From Anaerolineae bacterium (GTDB lineage: Bacteria > Chloroflexota > Anaerolineae > Aggregatilineales > Phototrophicaceae): a stretch of DNA of 64,000 nucleotides. The stretch spans positions 1-64,000 of the forward strand of contig JALHNB010000028.1 in assembly GCA_022843745.1 (NCBI GenBank), written 5' to 3'. Below, in pieces: positions 51,889 through 61,700 of this stretch. The notes below the pieces were generated by a model. The model saw only the letters and a list, made by a program, of their open reading frames with translations. It had not been told where the DNA came from and searched no databases. The stretch's first letter is position 1. The number at the start of each line of letters is the position of its first letter. A program made the position numbers and the translations under genes.

Positions 51889-52617
51889 ATGCGGCTGTTT
51901 AATCGGAATTGGAAAGAAATTGCACACTATGTCCGTTACAACCTGAAGGGTTTTCCGCTAGCATTTTCAATGTTAGCATCGAATTCTCAGCGAAAACATT
52001 TTGGAGAATGGCTGCGTTCGCATCAAAAAGGTTATCTCCTTAAGCGTCCGATGCCCTGGATTGCCTTTGATGCGTATGATTATCTTGCTGAAATGCTGCC
52101 GGAAAAGGCTCGTGTGTTTGAATATGGCAGCGGTGGCTCAACACTTTTCTGGTTAACTCGCAAAAATTGCCAATGTGTATCCATAGAACATAACCCACAA
52201 TGGTTTGCTATCGTCAATAAATACGTGGCTGGCCTGAGTAATCAAAAGGCTCTGGAATATCGTCTGGTCGAACCAGCAGTCTTTAAGAGCGATAGGCTGG
52301 ATGTGTACGATCCGACGAAATACCTGGACGATAAAATGCGCAATTTTTCGTTTGAAAAATATGTCAAACAGATTGATGAGTTCCCGGATGCCTACTTCGA
52401 TCTGGTCATGGTCGATGGCGAATCGCGTCCGGCGTGTATCGCTCACGGTTGCCGGAAGGTCAGATCAGGCGGTTTTTTGATTGTTGATAATGCTGAACGT
52501 CGCGACTACTTTAACCATGTGAAAGCCCTGCTTGAGCCGTTCGATGAAATTTCGTTTCGTGGCGTTGTTCCAGCGGCGATGATTATGTCGCAGACCAATA
52601 TTTATCGACGGCGATAA
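51889..52617 (+). CDS. Class I methyltransferase-like protein of a glycan cluster
   Basis: A 242-residue protein. ARVFEYGSGGSTLFWLTRK resembles SAM motif I, CVSIEHNPQWFAIVN the acidic end of strand 2, and FDLVMVDGESRPACI a post-II motif, suggesting a Rossmann methyltransferase. The rest is not recognised. It lies 35 bases after the exporter ATPase, in the same operon, so glycan modification (for example capping methylation) is plausible. Confidence 0.65.
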   Translation: MRLFNRNWKEIAHYVRYNLKGFPLAFSMLASNSQRKHFGEWLRSHQKGYLLKRPMPWIAFDAYDYLAEMLPEKARVFEYGSGGSTLFWLTRKNCQCVSIEHNPQWFAIVNKYVAGLSNQKALEYRLVEPAVFKSDRLDVYDPTKYLDDKMRNFSFEKYVKQIDEFPDAYFDLVMVDGESRPACIAHGCRKVRSGGFLIVDNAERRDYFNHVKALLEPFDEISFRGVVPAAMIMSQTNIYRRR

Positions 52618-52630
52618 GCGCAGAGGAATC

Positions 52631-53137
52631 ATGCTCAAGTCCATTTTGAGGCCAATCTATCGCCGCTTTTTCCCCGTGCTGGATGCTTTCCAGGTCGCGC
52701 AATACTGGCGTGATCGGGGGATGCAGATCGGTGAAGGCACAACGCTTTACAATGTCGTTTTCGGGCGTGGTGGGCGTGATCCCATTATCATCGGCAAAAA
52801 TTGCGTTCTCACGGGTTGCACGATTTTGGGACACGATGCTTCCACTAATGCGCGACTGGGTTTCAAAGTCGGCGAAGGCTCGATTATGCAACCAGTCGTT
52901 ATTGAGGACGACTGCTTTATTGGCGTAGGGGCGATTGTCCTGATGGGCGTTACGATTGGTAAAGGCTCGATTGTCGGCGCGGGGGCGGTTGTGACCAAAG
53001 ATGTACCCGCAGGGGTCGTGGTTGGTGGCAACCCGGCTCAAACGATTTGCAGTGTTGACGAACTGGTCGAAAAACGCCGTCAGCTTTATCGCGAACACCC
53101 GGAATATTTCCCGAAAAAGCCAACAGGCATTGATTGA
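52631..53137 (+). CDS. Acyltransferase with left-handed beta-helix repeats
   Basis: A 168-residue hexapeptide-repeat protein: IGEGTTLYNVVFGRGGRDPIIIGKNCVLTGCTILGHDAS, then VIEDDCFIGVGAIVLMGVTIGKGSIVGAGAVVTKDVPAGVVVGGNPA, the standard end of WbbJ/WcaF-type transferases. His in LGHDAS is the likely base. It transfers an acyl group to a sugar in the glycan. The gene is 13 bases after its neighbour. Confidence 0.86.
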   Translation: MLKSILRPIYRRFFPVLDAFQVAQYWRDRGMQIGEGTTLYNVVFGRGGRDPIIIGKNCVLTGCTILGHDASTNARLGFKVGEGSIMQPVVIEDDCFIGVGAIVLMGVTIGKGSIVGAGAVVTKDVPAGVVVGGNPAQTICSVDELVEKRRQLYREHPEYFPKKPTGID

Positions 53138-53153
53138 AAAGTATACTCCGTTT

Positions 53154-54350
53154 ATGAAAATCTTTGCCTATGGCTCAATCCCAAAAGACGGCGGTACGTT
53201 CACGTTTTATCAGAATTTGCGCGAAGGTTTGCGCCAATATGGTTGGGACATGCGCTGTATCACGGTTGGTCCGCACGAAAATGCGGGATGGGATGATAAA
53301 TTCGCTGACGACGGTTGCATAAGAATCGCGCCTCATGAAACGGATCTCAAGAAGCAGTCAACAGCGTTTGTCGAGTGGTGCAGGGATAACCATGTTTCAG
53401 TCGTGATGCCGATTAATTCGCGTGGGATTATCGCCGCGCTGCCGCATCTGCCGCCAGAGTCGCGTATTGTCACACGCTGCGCCGACAGCACCGATGAAGG
53501 TTATCGTCGCGCGACCTATGCGCAGGAGCGAATTGCACGGGTGGTCGCGGTCACACCCCGACACGTCGAAGATTTGCCCAAAAACTATGGCATCAATCGT
53601 GAGAAAATCACGCTTATTCCGCATGGAATTGACCTCACACCTTATGTGTCAATCCACCGACTGGCAAACGATACCCTGCGAATCGTGTTCGTCGGGCGGC
53701 TGCATGAGCAAAAAGGCATTCTTTATATCCCTGGAATTTTGCAGATTCTGGAAGAACGCGGAATTTCATATCATCTGACCGTTGCGGGATCGGGTATGCA
53801 CCAGGATATTTTGCAAGATAAGATGAAAACCTCGATTCAGGCCGGGCATGTGACGTTTTTGGGGACAATTCCACGCGCAGAGATTCCGACTGTACTGTCA
53901 AAGGCTGATATTTTGCTGTTTTTGTCGCACCATGAAGGTTTTGGTTTTGCGCTGATCGAAGGTATGGCAGCGGGTTGTGTGCCAGTCGCCTCGCTGCTCC
54001 CCGGCGTGACGGATTTTATCGTCGAAAACGGCAAGACGGGTTTTTTGAGTGCGGTGGGCGATGTACAGGGCTTCGCCGCGTCGATTATCGAACTTCATCA
54101 TGATCGCCAACGGTTGCGCGAGATGGGGGAGGCAGCGGCGAAGGCTGTCCGCCAACGTTTTAGCCGGGAGCGCATGGCTGCCGAATACGCGCGTTTGCTT
54201 GATTCGGTCATGGCGATGCCACCTATCGACCTGCCACCACGCCCCTGGGATCAATTTGTCGAACCATCGCTCGACCCACGCCGCTGGCACAGTTTCGTGC
54301 CGCGTTCATTCAAGCGCTTTGCTCGGCGACTCCTGCATCGACTTACATAA
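53154..54350 (+). CDS. Glycosyltransferase family 4 protein
   Basis: A 398-residue GT-B enzyme. MKIFAYGSIPKDGGTFTFYQNLREGL opens it; ITLIPHGIDLTPYVSI, RIVFVGRLHEQKGILYIPGIL, VTFLGTIPRAEIPTVLSKADILLFLSHHEGFGFALIEGMAAGCVPVASLLPGVTDFIV are the donor-site motifs. Start 53154 is chosen, because the longer frame from 53001 overlaps the acyltransferase gene by 137 bases. The 3' end overlaps the convergent RraA-like gene by eight bases. Confidence 0.88.
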   Translation: MKIFAYGSIPKDGGTFTFYQNLREGLRQYGWDMRCITVGPHENAGWDDKFADDGCIRIAPHETDLKKQSTAFVEWCRDNHVSVVMPINSRGIIAALPHLPPESRIVTRCADSTDEGYRRATYAQERIARVVAVTPRHVEDLPKNYGINREKITLIPHGIDLTPYVSIHRLANDTLRIVFVGRLHEQKGILYIPGILQILEERGISYHLTVAGSGMHQDILQDKMKTSIQAGHVTFLGTIPRAEIPTVLSKADILLFLSHHEGFGFALIEGMAAGCVPVASLLPGVTDFIVENGKTGFLSAVGDVQGFAASIIELHHDRQRLREMGEAAAKAVRQRFSRERMAAEYARLLDSVMAMPPIDLPPRPWDQFVEPSLDPRRWHSFVPRSFKRFARRLLHRLT

Positions 54351-55044
54351 TTCCAAATTTGGCGAAGGCCTCGACGGTACTCATGCCTTCTTCGATAGCT
54401 TTCCGCACCAGTTTCTCGCCCCGCGCTTTTTCGATAGCCTTGTTAAAAACTTCTTCTTCAGCAGCTTTGGGGATCACACATACGCCGTCGATGTCGCCAA
54501 AAACGATGTCCCCCGGCAGAATTTTGACACCGCCGATTTCCAACGGTACGCGAAAATCAATCACCTTACCGCGCACGCCCTGATCCTGGGCATAGCGCCC
54601 ATACGAAAATGTCGGAAATTTGAGATCGAGTATGCCTGGAGTATCCCGCGAATAGCCATCCAGAACTGCGCCTGCCGCGCCCAATTTGATCGCGCGGGTA
54701 CTCATTAACTCGCCCCAGAGTGCGTATTTGGGCGAACTGCCTGTGCAAATATAAACCTCATTGGGTTTCAGGTCATCCAGCGCTTCGAGCATGAGGCCAA
54801 ATGGCTTATTCATCAGCGGGTTCGCGCTATTGGAAACTTTGTCCGTGAAAACGTCAGCTTCTAACACGGGCATCGCGCGTCCAATCGCGACCATATCCGG
54901 CGAAAGTGCCTGAATTTGCGGCGGTAAGAATTGAAGCTGTAGGCCTAACTTATCCATCACATCGCCCACAACGGCTGTAAAAAGTTCCTGACGTGCCAGC
55001 TTGAAAAGTTCGTCATCTGATTGCCAAAGTTTTGCCAAGATCAT
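54343..55044 (-). CDS. RraA family protein / HMG-CHA aldolase-like
   Basis: A 233-residue RraA-fold protein. VVGDVMDKLGL, then GELMSTRAIKLGAAGAVLDGYSRDTPGI (Gly-Glu-Leu-x-Thr/Ser-x-x-x-x-x-x-Gly, the active site of the family), and ILPGDIVFGDIDGVCVIPKAAEEEV are clear. Homologues are divalent-metal aldolases (4-hydroxy-4-methyl-2-oxoglutarate/4-carboxy-4-hydroxy-2-oxoadipate) or RNase-E regulators, and several sit in sugar-acid operons. An aldolase for a keto-sugar acid is the most likely role here. It is transcribed divergently from the next gene. Confidence 0.86.
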   Translation of the reverse strand: MILAKLWQSDDELFKLARQELFTAVVGDVMDKLGLQLQFLPPQIQALSPDMVAIGRAMPVLEADVFTDKVSNSANPLMNKPFGLMLEALDDLKPNEVYICTGSSPKYALWGELMSTRAIKLGAAGAVLDGYSRDTPGILDLKFPTFSYGRYAQDQGVRGKVIDFRVPLEIGGVKILPGDIVFGDIDGVCVIPKAAEEEVFNKAIEKARGEKLVRKAIEEGMSTVEAFAKFGIM

Positions 55045-55100
55045 TTCTCCTGTTGCGATTATCCAAATTTGTAGAAGAGTTTAGCCAGCGATGGTAAAAT

Positions 55101-55128
55101 TTGACAGTCCATATGGATTGTATACAAT
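55101..55128 (+). promoter_or_regulatory. Strong promoter of the apnL-apnO-like operon
   Basis: TTGACA (55101-55106) and TACAAT (55123-55128) are 16 bases apart, 28 bases before ATG 55156. A 12-base palindrome overlaps the -10. Confidence 0.7.
55117..55128. promoter_or_regulatory. GntR-type operator-like palindrome
   Basis: ATTGTATACAAT is a perfect 12-base palindrome over the -10 box, matching the TNGTNNACNA style bound by FadR/FCD-subfamily GntR repressors. No GntR gene lies in the window, so the regulator is unknown. Confidence 0.55.
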
Positions 55129-55155
55129 ATGCAAGCGAAATCAGGAGCAGTTTAG

Positions 55156-57093
55156 ATGTCACTTACATCGCGAGAAATTTATTATGGTCAGGATGTGCCG
55201 CTGCCAGAGCAAATCATGCTGTCTGCTGGGCCGCTGTCACTGGCATTTGAGGACGGCAGTCTGCGGACGATAAAGGCCGGGAATGCGGAAGTCGTGCGGC
55301 AGATTTACAGTGCTGTACGCGATCAGGGTTGGGCAACAATCATCCCTCAGCTCACCATTCTTGAAAAACAAATTAATTCCGATTCATTTCATCTTCGATT
55401 CAAGGCTGAACACCTGCGCGGAGAAATTCATTTTGCCTGGATCGGAACGATTGACGGTACAGCAGATGGCATCGTGACTTTCGATCTGGATGGCGAAGTG
55501 CTTTCGACCTTCCAGCGCAACCGCATTGGTTTCTGCGTGCTGCATTCGATGGCCTATGGTGGGCAGGAATGTGTGGTTGAGCGAGTCGATGGCACAGAAA
55601 TCGTGGGGACATTTCCGCAGTTTATTTCACCCCACCAGCCATTTAAAGATATGCGGGCGATTCGCTATGTCGTCAGCCCCGGCGTGACGGCGGAAGTGCG
55701 CTTTGAAGGCGATACTTTTGAGACAGAAGATCAGCGTAACTGGACGGATGCCTCTTACAAGACCTACTGTACCCCACTTGAAGTTCCTTATCCGGTCACG
55801 GTGGAAAAAGGGACAAAAATTCATCAGCGCATTACCGTGCGATTGATCGAACAAGCGCCACAAGGCAAATCGAAACTGGAAGGTGCAGCGCTGCAATTTG
55901 CGGTTGGTGGGCGTACTTCGCCGCTGCCCAAAATTGGCTTGAGCGTTGCCAGTCATGGTCAGCCGCTTACGAATCTTGAAATCGAACGTTTGAAAGCGCT
56001 TAACCTATCCCACTTACGTGCGGAACTGCACTTCTCGAAGCCGGACGTAGAGGCCAAGCTGCGGCAGGCTGTCAATGAAGCCCGTGCCCTGAACATCGGT
56101 TTGGAGATCGCACTGTTCCTCTCAACTGACCCTGAGCGCGAATTGCGAATGTTGCGGGCAAGTCTGGATGTTGTAAAACCAACGATTGCCCGCTGGATGA
56201 TTTACCGCGACAAGGAATTTGTAACTTCCGAAAAGTGGATTCGACTCGCGCGTGAAATTCTTGGCGATTATGACTCTTCGGCGGGATTTGGCGGTGGGAC
56301 GGACGGGTTTTTCTCTGAACTGAACCGCAATCGTCCAACGCTCGAGGGCCTCGATACGGTAAATTATTCACTCAATCCCCAGGTTCATGCTTTTGATAAC
56401 GTGACGATGGTCGAAAATCTGGCAGCGCAGGCTGTGACGCTCGACAGCGCCCGACAGTTTTGTGGAGATATTCCGCTTACCGTCAGCCCGATTACACTCA
56501 GGATACGCTATAACCCTGTCGTTGCTACACCCGAAGCGCCTCCTCCTCCCGGTGAGCCGCCCTCACAGGTGGATGCGCGTCAAATGTCACTCTTCGGGGC
56601 TGGCTGGACGGTTGGCAGCGTCAAATATCTCGCTGAAAATGGCGTTTCAAGCCTGACCTATTACGAAACCACCGGCTGGAAAGGCGTTATGGAAACGACA
56701 CAGGGCACACCACTGCCCGAAAAATTCCATTCGATTCCCGGCTCGGTTTTCCCGACGTATCATGCGTTGGCGGATATTGGCGCATTTGCCGGGGGAGAAG
56801 TTGTTGCTAGCCAATCCAGCGCACCGGAACTCGTGGATGGTATTGCGTTGCGCAGGGGTGACAACGTCCGAGTGATTCTCGCGAATTTTGGCCCTGTAAC
56901 ACAGCGCGTGACACTTGAAGGGCTTGTCGGTGACCTAACGATGCAATCATTGGACGAGACGAATGCAGAAGAGGCGATGGTCAAACCGGAAGCATACCGC
57001 ACACTGGTCGGTGAAAAACATAATACGACTACTATTGAACTCAAGCCGTTCGCTATCGTGCGGCTGGACGGTCAACTAACAGGAGAAAATTAA
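55156..57093 (+). CDS. Candidate D-apionate lactonase
   Basis: A 645-residue protein of no ordinary domain layout. SAGPLSLAFEDGSLRTIKAGNAEVVRQIYSAVRDQGWATI, IGFCVLHSMAYGGQECVVERVDG, FPQFISPHQPFKDMRAIRYVVSPGVTAEVRFEGDTFETEDQRNWTDASYKTYCTPL are long stretches that I recall from the D-apionate lactonase family (ApnL), which opens D-apionolactone to D-apionate. The second half (KIGLSVASHGQPLTNLEIERLKALNLSHLRAELHF) looks like a TIM-barrel region. The next gene resembles the next enzyme of that route. The ATG has CAGGAG upstream. No signal peptide; cytosolic. Confidence 0.68.
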   Translation: MSLTSREIYYGQDVPLPEQIMLSAGPLSLAFEDGSLRTIKAGNAEVVRQIYSAVRDQGWATIIPQLTILEKQINSDSFHLRFKAEHLRGEIHFAWIGTIDGTADGIVTFDLDGEVLSTFQRNRIGFCVLHSMAYGGQECVVERVDGTEIVGTFPQFISPHQPFKDMRAIRYVVSPGVTAEVRFEGDTFETEDQRNWTDASYKTYCTPLEVPYPVTVEKGTKIHQRITVRLIEQAPQGKSKLEGAALQFAVGGRTSPLPKIGLSVASHGQPLTNLEIERLKALNLSHLRAELHFSKPDVEAKLRQAVNEARALNIGLEIALFLSTDPERELRMLRASLDVVKPTIARWMIYRDKEFVTSEKWIRLAREILGDYDSSAGFGGGTDGFFSELNRNRPTLEGLDTVNYSLNPQVHAFDNVTMVENLAAQAVTLDSARQFCGDIPLTVSPITLRIRYNPVVATPEAPPPPGEPPSQVDARQMSLFGAGWTVGSVKYLAENGVSSLTYYETTGWKGVMETTQGTPLPEKFHSIPGSVFPTYHALADIGAFAGGEVVASQSSAPELVDGIALRRGDNVRVILANFGPVTQRVTLEGLVGDLTMQSLDETNAEEAMVKPEAYRTLVGEKHNTTTIELKPFAIVRLDGQLTGEN

Positions 57094-57094
57094 C

Positions 57095-57940
57095 GTGACA
57101 AAAACAATCGCTCTTTTTGGGGCAGGGGGCAAAATCGGGTCGCGCATCGCCCGCTTACTCAGTCAGGATTCGGCCTATCGGACCTTATTTGTTGAGGGTG
57201 GAGAGGCAGGCAGGGCGCGTCTCCAGGAGATGAATCTGACACCAACACCCGCTGAAGACGCGATTGGCGATGCAGATGTTGTCATTCTGGCGGTGCCGGA
57301 TTTACTGATTGGCAAAATCGCCGGGGAAATTGTCCCGCATCTGAAATCTGGCTCAATGGTTATCGGACTCGACCCCGCTGCGCCATTCAGCGGAAAATTC
57401 CCGCCGCGCGAGGACATCAGCTATTTTGTGACGCACCCCTGTCACCCGCCTGTCTATAACGACGAAACCGACCCGACAGCGCGAATGGATTATTTCGGTG
57501 GTACGGCAAAACAAAATATTGTCTGTGCGATTATGCAGGGGACTGAATCGGACTATGCTCTGGGTGAGGAGATCGCCCGCAAAATGTTCGCGCCCGTGAT
57601 GAAAGCGCACCGCGTGACCGTCGAGCAAATGGCGATTCTGGAGCCAGCGCTGGTCGAGACGATCACGATTACCTGCATGACGGTTATCCGTGAGGCGATG
57701 GATGAAGCCATCAAGCGTGGCGTACCGCCGGAAGCTGCTCAGGATTTTTTGCTGGGGCATATCAACATTGATATCGCGATTTTGTTCGGGTTTTTAAACG
57801 CGCAGTTTTCCGATGGCGCGAAGATGGCCGTCAAACGGGGCATGGAGCAGATCATTCAGCCGGACTGGAAAAAAGTTTTTGAGCCGGAAAATGTGATGCG
57901 CGAGGTCAAGATCATTACCGAAGGCGTTCAAAACCGATAG
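57095..57940 (+). CDS. Candidate D-apionate oxidoisomerase (NAD-binding, 6PGDH-like)
   Basis: A 281-residue dehydrogenase with N-terminal ALFGAGGKIGSRIARLLS (NAD loop) and a helical C-terminal region (PALVETITITCMTVIREAMDEAIKRGVPPEAAQDFLLGHINIDIAILFGFL) like the phosphogluconate-dehydrogenase C-terminal domain. Such small proteins include D-apionate oxidoisomerase (ApnO), which forms 3-oxo-isoapionate. It is encoded one base after the ApnL-like gene, which is the main support; the fold alone would allow other 2-hydroxyacid dehydrogenases. Confidence 0.65.
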   Translation: MTKTIALFGAGGKIGSRIARLLSQDSAYRTLFVEGGEAGRARLQEMNLTPTPAEDAIGDADVVILAVPDLLIGKIAGEIVPHLKSGSMVIGLDPAAPFSGKFPPREDISYFVTHPCHPPVYNDETDPTARMDYFGGTAKQNIVCAIMQGTESDYALGEEIARKMFAPVMKAHRVTVEQMAILEPALVETITITCMTVIREAMDEAIKRGVPPEAAQDFLLGHINIDIAILFGFLNAQFSDGAKMAVKRGMEQIIQPDWKKVFEPENVMREVKIITEGVQNR

Positions 57941-57951
57941 TGACAAGAGAC

Positions 57952-57987
57952 AAGTGCTGAGTTCAGGAACATGTTGACTCAGCACTT
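57952..57987. terminator. Terminator hairpin after the apnO-like gene
   Basis: AAGTGCTGAGT (57952-57962) and ACTCAGCACTT (57977-57987) form a perfect 11-bp stem with a 14-base loop and TT after it. It lies between convergent genes and may serve both. Confidence 0.75.
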
Positions 57988-57997
57988 TTAGCCAACT

Positions 57998-58249
57998 TTA
58001 GGCTTCTATAATCTCGCATACCACCTCGCGGCGTTTCATCGCAGAAATCACAACCGCATATTTACTGCGGGGTATGGTCATGCGCTGACCAGCACTCAGA
58101 AAGATATCTTTTCCATCTAGCGTGATCCATGCACGCCCGGATACCACATAGAGAGTCTGCATTGCGCCTTGCAAGCTGAAAACTTCATCGTCACGAAGAC
58201 GGATCTCATATTGAGATAAGACAAAATGATGAGAAGGGATAGAAGTCAT
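57998..58249 (-). CDS. DUF2917-like small cupin-type protein
   Basis: An 83-residue protein: EIRLRDDEVFSLQGAMQTLYVVSGRAWITLDGKDIFLSAGQRMTIPRSKYAVVISAM. The pattern of a conserved V-x-G-R-A-W-I-T-L-D-G and A-G-Q-x-M-T-I-P matches the DUF2917 family, a small beta-barrel of unknown function. No signal peptide. It stands with a second small gene upstream of the kinase-LuxR regulator. Confidence 0.72.
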   Translation of the reverse strand: MTSIPSHHFVLSQYEIRLRDDEVFSLQGAMQTLYVVSGRAWITLDGKDIFLSAGQRMTIPRSKYAVVISAMKRREVVCEIIEA

Positions 58250-58299
58250 AACTTTAGATTCCTATAGCTGAAAAGTACAGATGGATGCCTGATATGCGC

Positions 58300-58560
58300 T
58301 TACACCTTGCTGAAAGTGGCAGTCGCTCTTTTCATAACGGGCTGGCTGATTGGCTCATCAATCATCATGACATCTGGCTGAACGCGGCTTGTCTGCAATA
58401 ATGCTGCCAGTGACACGGTCAGTCGTTTGAACAGTGTTGGCTGTGCGTCAATCTGGTAGGCTTGTTTACGCAGACTTGCCAGCTTCGCCTCATGTTGGAT
58501 TTCATGGATACGATAATTGGTTTCGAGAATAAGCGGGTGATTTGGGCCAATACTGTTCAT
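58300..58560 (-). CDS. Small hypothetical protein
   Basis: An 86-residue protein with a charged helical N-terminus (RIHEIQHEAKLASLRKQAYQIDAQ) and SLAALLQTSRVQPD. I do not recognise it. The start MNSIGPNHPLILETNYR at 58560 is chosen because GGAG lies eight bases upstream; the frame extends further to 58722, but that region has intergenic base use. It is directly upstream of the DUF2917-like gene and may be cotranscribed. Confidence 0.55.
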   Translation of the reverse strand: MNSIGPNHPLILETNYRIHEIQHEAKLASLRKQAYQIDAQPTLFKRLTVSLAALLQTSRVQPDVMMIDEPISQPVMKRATATFSKV

Positions 58561-58739
58561 TTTGTTTCTCCGACATCTGATTACGATTGACATTACCATA
58601 TCAAAAGATCGCATAGGCTGTCGTCCTACCAAAGTGGAATTGGCTAGGAGAATGGGGGTGAATCCACTGGAGTAGCCCAAAATAGGCAAAGAATGACCAG
58701 GGGATAGCGAAAATAGCCCCAAAAGAGTCGGAAAATGCT

Positions 58740-61700
58740 TTAAACGAGATGCAGTTCCTGAGCGCGGACGATCACCTGGGTGCGACTGGTGACACCGATT
58801 TTGTCGTAGATGTGGGTGATATGTTTTTTGATCGTGCTTTCGGCGACGACAAGGCGCTCGGCAATTTCACGATTGGATAAACCAGCCGCCAACAATACGA
58901 GAACTTCAAGCTCACGCTCGGAAAGTGGATTCACAAGCTTATTATTGATCGTCAGCGTTTGACTGGGAATTAAAGATGAAGGGGAATCTGCTGCGAGCGT
59001 TTTATCAATTTCGTTCAGCAGTATCCTTATGGTCGCTTCTAAGTCCAGCGCTTTGCCGCGTTCCCAGGCATCCGCAAATTCATCAAAGCCGAGATCGGCC
59101 TCTAAATCTGCCCGTAAGCGTATCAGCGGCGGCCATTTTTCGATAATCCCTTTAGCGCCGGCAGAGTGATGATATGCCAGAGAAAAAAGCGAAGTCGCAC
59201 GTTTTTTGTCATCTCTATGCCCTTGAATGAGCGCAACAATCAGCAAACACCAGGTTTTAATCATCGAACTGCGGTGGGTATGGTGCAGCATGTAGGTCAT
59301 ACGTTCCCATGCCGCGTCGTAATTTCCTGAGCCACAAACACACATCACCAGGGCAAGCTCACCGATAATGACGGGTACGAAGCCATACGCGCTTTCCGTT
59401 GCCTTACCCTGGTTAAAAAATGACTCCGCATTCGTGTAGTCTTCCTCGATAATACTGATGAGCGCCATGAGCACGAGTGCTGGCATTTTGTCACGCATAT
59501 GGGGCATTTGATTGATGAGAGGTACACACTCATCGGCGAGTTTTTTGGCGCGATCCATATCACCCCGCAAAAGAGCCATCACGCCTAGTTGGGCTGTATT
59601 CCAGACGATACCCCAGGCAGTCATCATCTCGCGAGTCAACAAGGCGGCTTCTTGGTACGACAGTTCGGCGACGGTGTATAAGCCTTTGAGGAGTGCGTTT
59701 TCGGCCAGCATCGAGAGCGACGTAGCCGTTCGCAGCGTGTCGCCCATTTCGCGGCTGAGTTCAAGCCCTTTGCGGTAGAACAGGATGGCATCACTCAGTT
59801 GTTCGAGGCGCGTTCGGCACAAGCCGAGATTGGTATAGACATCCGCCATCGCGAAACGGTTATCGAGTTGTTGATAATATTCCAGACTTTGCTCATATAG
59901 CTTGATTGCCGCCGTAAAATTGTGATCGTGGTCATAGGTCAGCCAGCCAAGTGTTTGCAGACTGATGGCGATTCCCAGATGGTCATCATACTGACGGGCA
60001 ATCGTGAGCGCTTTCTCAACATTCGCTTTAGGATCAGGTACATAAGGCCAGGTACGTGCTAACAGCCGACCATACACAGGATGGGGTTGCTCATGGTTTT
60101 TAGGAGTAAAGCTTGCCATCGCGCGGAGTGAAATATCTTTTGTTTCGTACCGAATGAAGCCAAACCAATAAAGGCTTTCCAGCATTTGATGAATGAAGTC
60201 ATAGTATTTATTGCTGATCGCCCAATCTGCCGCGAGAACAATATTTTTGAAATCCGTTTCGATCTCATCGAGTGCTCCTAACTGGCGGCGGCCTTTCAGA
60301 TCAGCTTCGCGTTCGTGCAAAAAGCTGGCGAAATATTGGCTGTGTGCGTGGCGGATGGTTTCACTCTCGCCGGATAATTCCAATTGTTCTTTAGCATACT
60401 GCCGCAGCAGATCGTGGATTTCGTAGCGGCCTTCCGGTGTGCGCGAAAGGAGCGATTTGTTCGCTAGGCCTGTAAGATCGCGCAGGGACGCATTGGCAAC
60501 TGCTTGGGCGGCTGGTCGCGTAAACCCATCTCGAAAAACGGACAATCTGGCAAAAACAGCCCGTTCCGCTTCCTTGAGCATATTCCACGAGTGTAAAAAT
60601 ACCGCCCGGATGCTCCGCTGGCGTTCGGGTACATCACGCATTTCGGTTGCCAGAAAATCAAAGCTGCGGCTGATCTCGTCGGCAATTTCCTCAAGTGAGA
60701 TCATTTCCAGCCAGGCTGCGGCCAGGAGAATGCCGAGGGGCATCCCCTGTACAAGGCGGCAGATGGCGACGATGTGCGGCAAATCTTCATGCCGTGCCTG
60801 AAAATCGGGCTGAACCCGGCGCGCCCGCTGTGCGAATAATTTGACGGCACTGGAATCGAGCGCTGCATCAATCGTTTCCGGGAAATCCATACCCGTCAGA
60901 TTGAAGATGGTTTCGTCACTCAGGTTGAGCCTTTCGCGCGAGGTCGTCACGATTTGTACCTGCGGCGCGGCTTCTAGCATCTCATGCGTAAGAGGGCTGC
61001 TGTCGATCAGATGCTCAAAATTGTCTAATACCAACAGCACCTTTTTGTCGTGAAGGTGATCCATCAAATGCAGCTTTGGCTCACGCTCATCAGACGGGAT
61101 TTTATAGCCAATCGCGTCAGCTATTGCGCTGATAATATTTTCGGCTGAACGTAGTGGCGCAAGGGCGACAAAATAAACCCCTTCGCTGAAATTTTCGATC
61201 TGGCGATTGGCAGCTTCCAGCGCAAGGCGTGTTTTGCCCATACCACCAGGGCCGAGAATCGTAATCAGGCGCGTTTCAGGCTGCTCTAACAACCTATTCA
61301 ACTCGATGAGTTCGTTCTCACGCCCGATAAACGCCGTCGTTTGAGCAGGTAAATTGTGTCTGGATGGACTCGTTAAATTCGCCTGACCGCTGATGTTGAT
61401 CGTAGAGGATGGTAATCGAGCGGCAGCCTTTGAAGATGTTCCTTGAATCACGGCCTCAAGTTCCGCGCCGACTAACCGCATACTGGGAATCCGAGCGTTA
61501 CGGTCTTTTTCGAGCATCCGATAGATCAGGTCGATCAGGCTGATCGGAATATCAGGCCGCAGTTTATCCAGGTCAGGCGGGGGATAGGAAGTGATTGCTA
61601 ACAGAATTTGGGCAACGCTGTTCCCTGTAAAGGGAATCTGCCCCGTTAACATCTCGTAGAGGGTAATGCCAAATGCCCAGATGTCGGAGCGTGTATCAAC

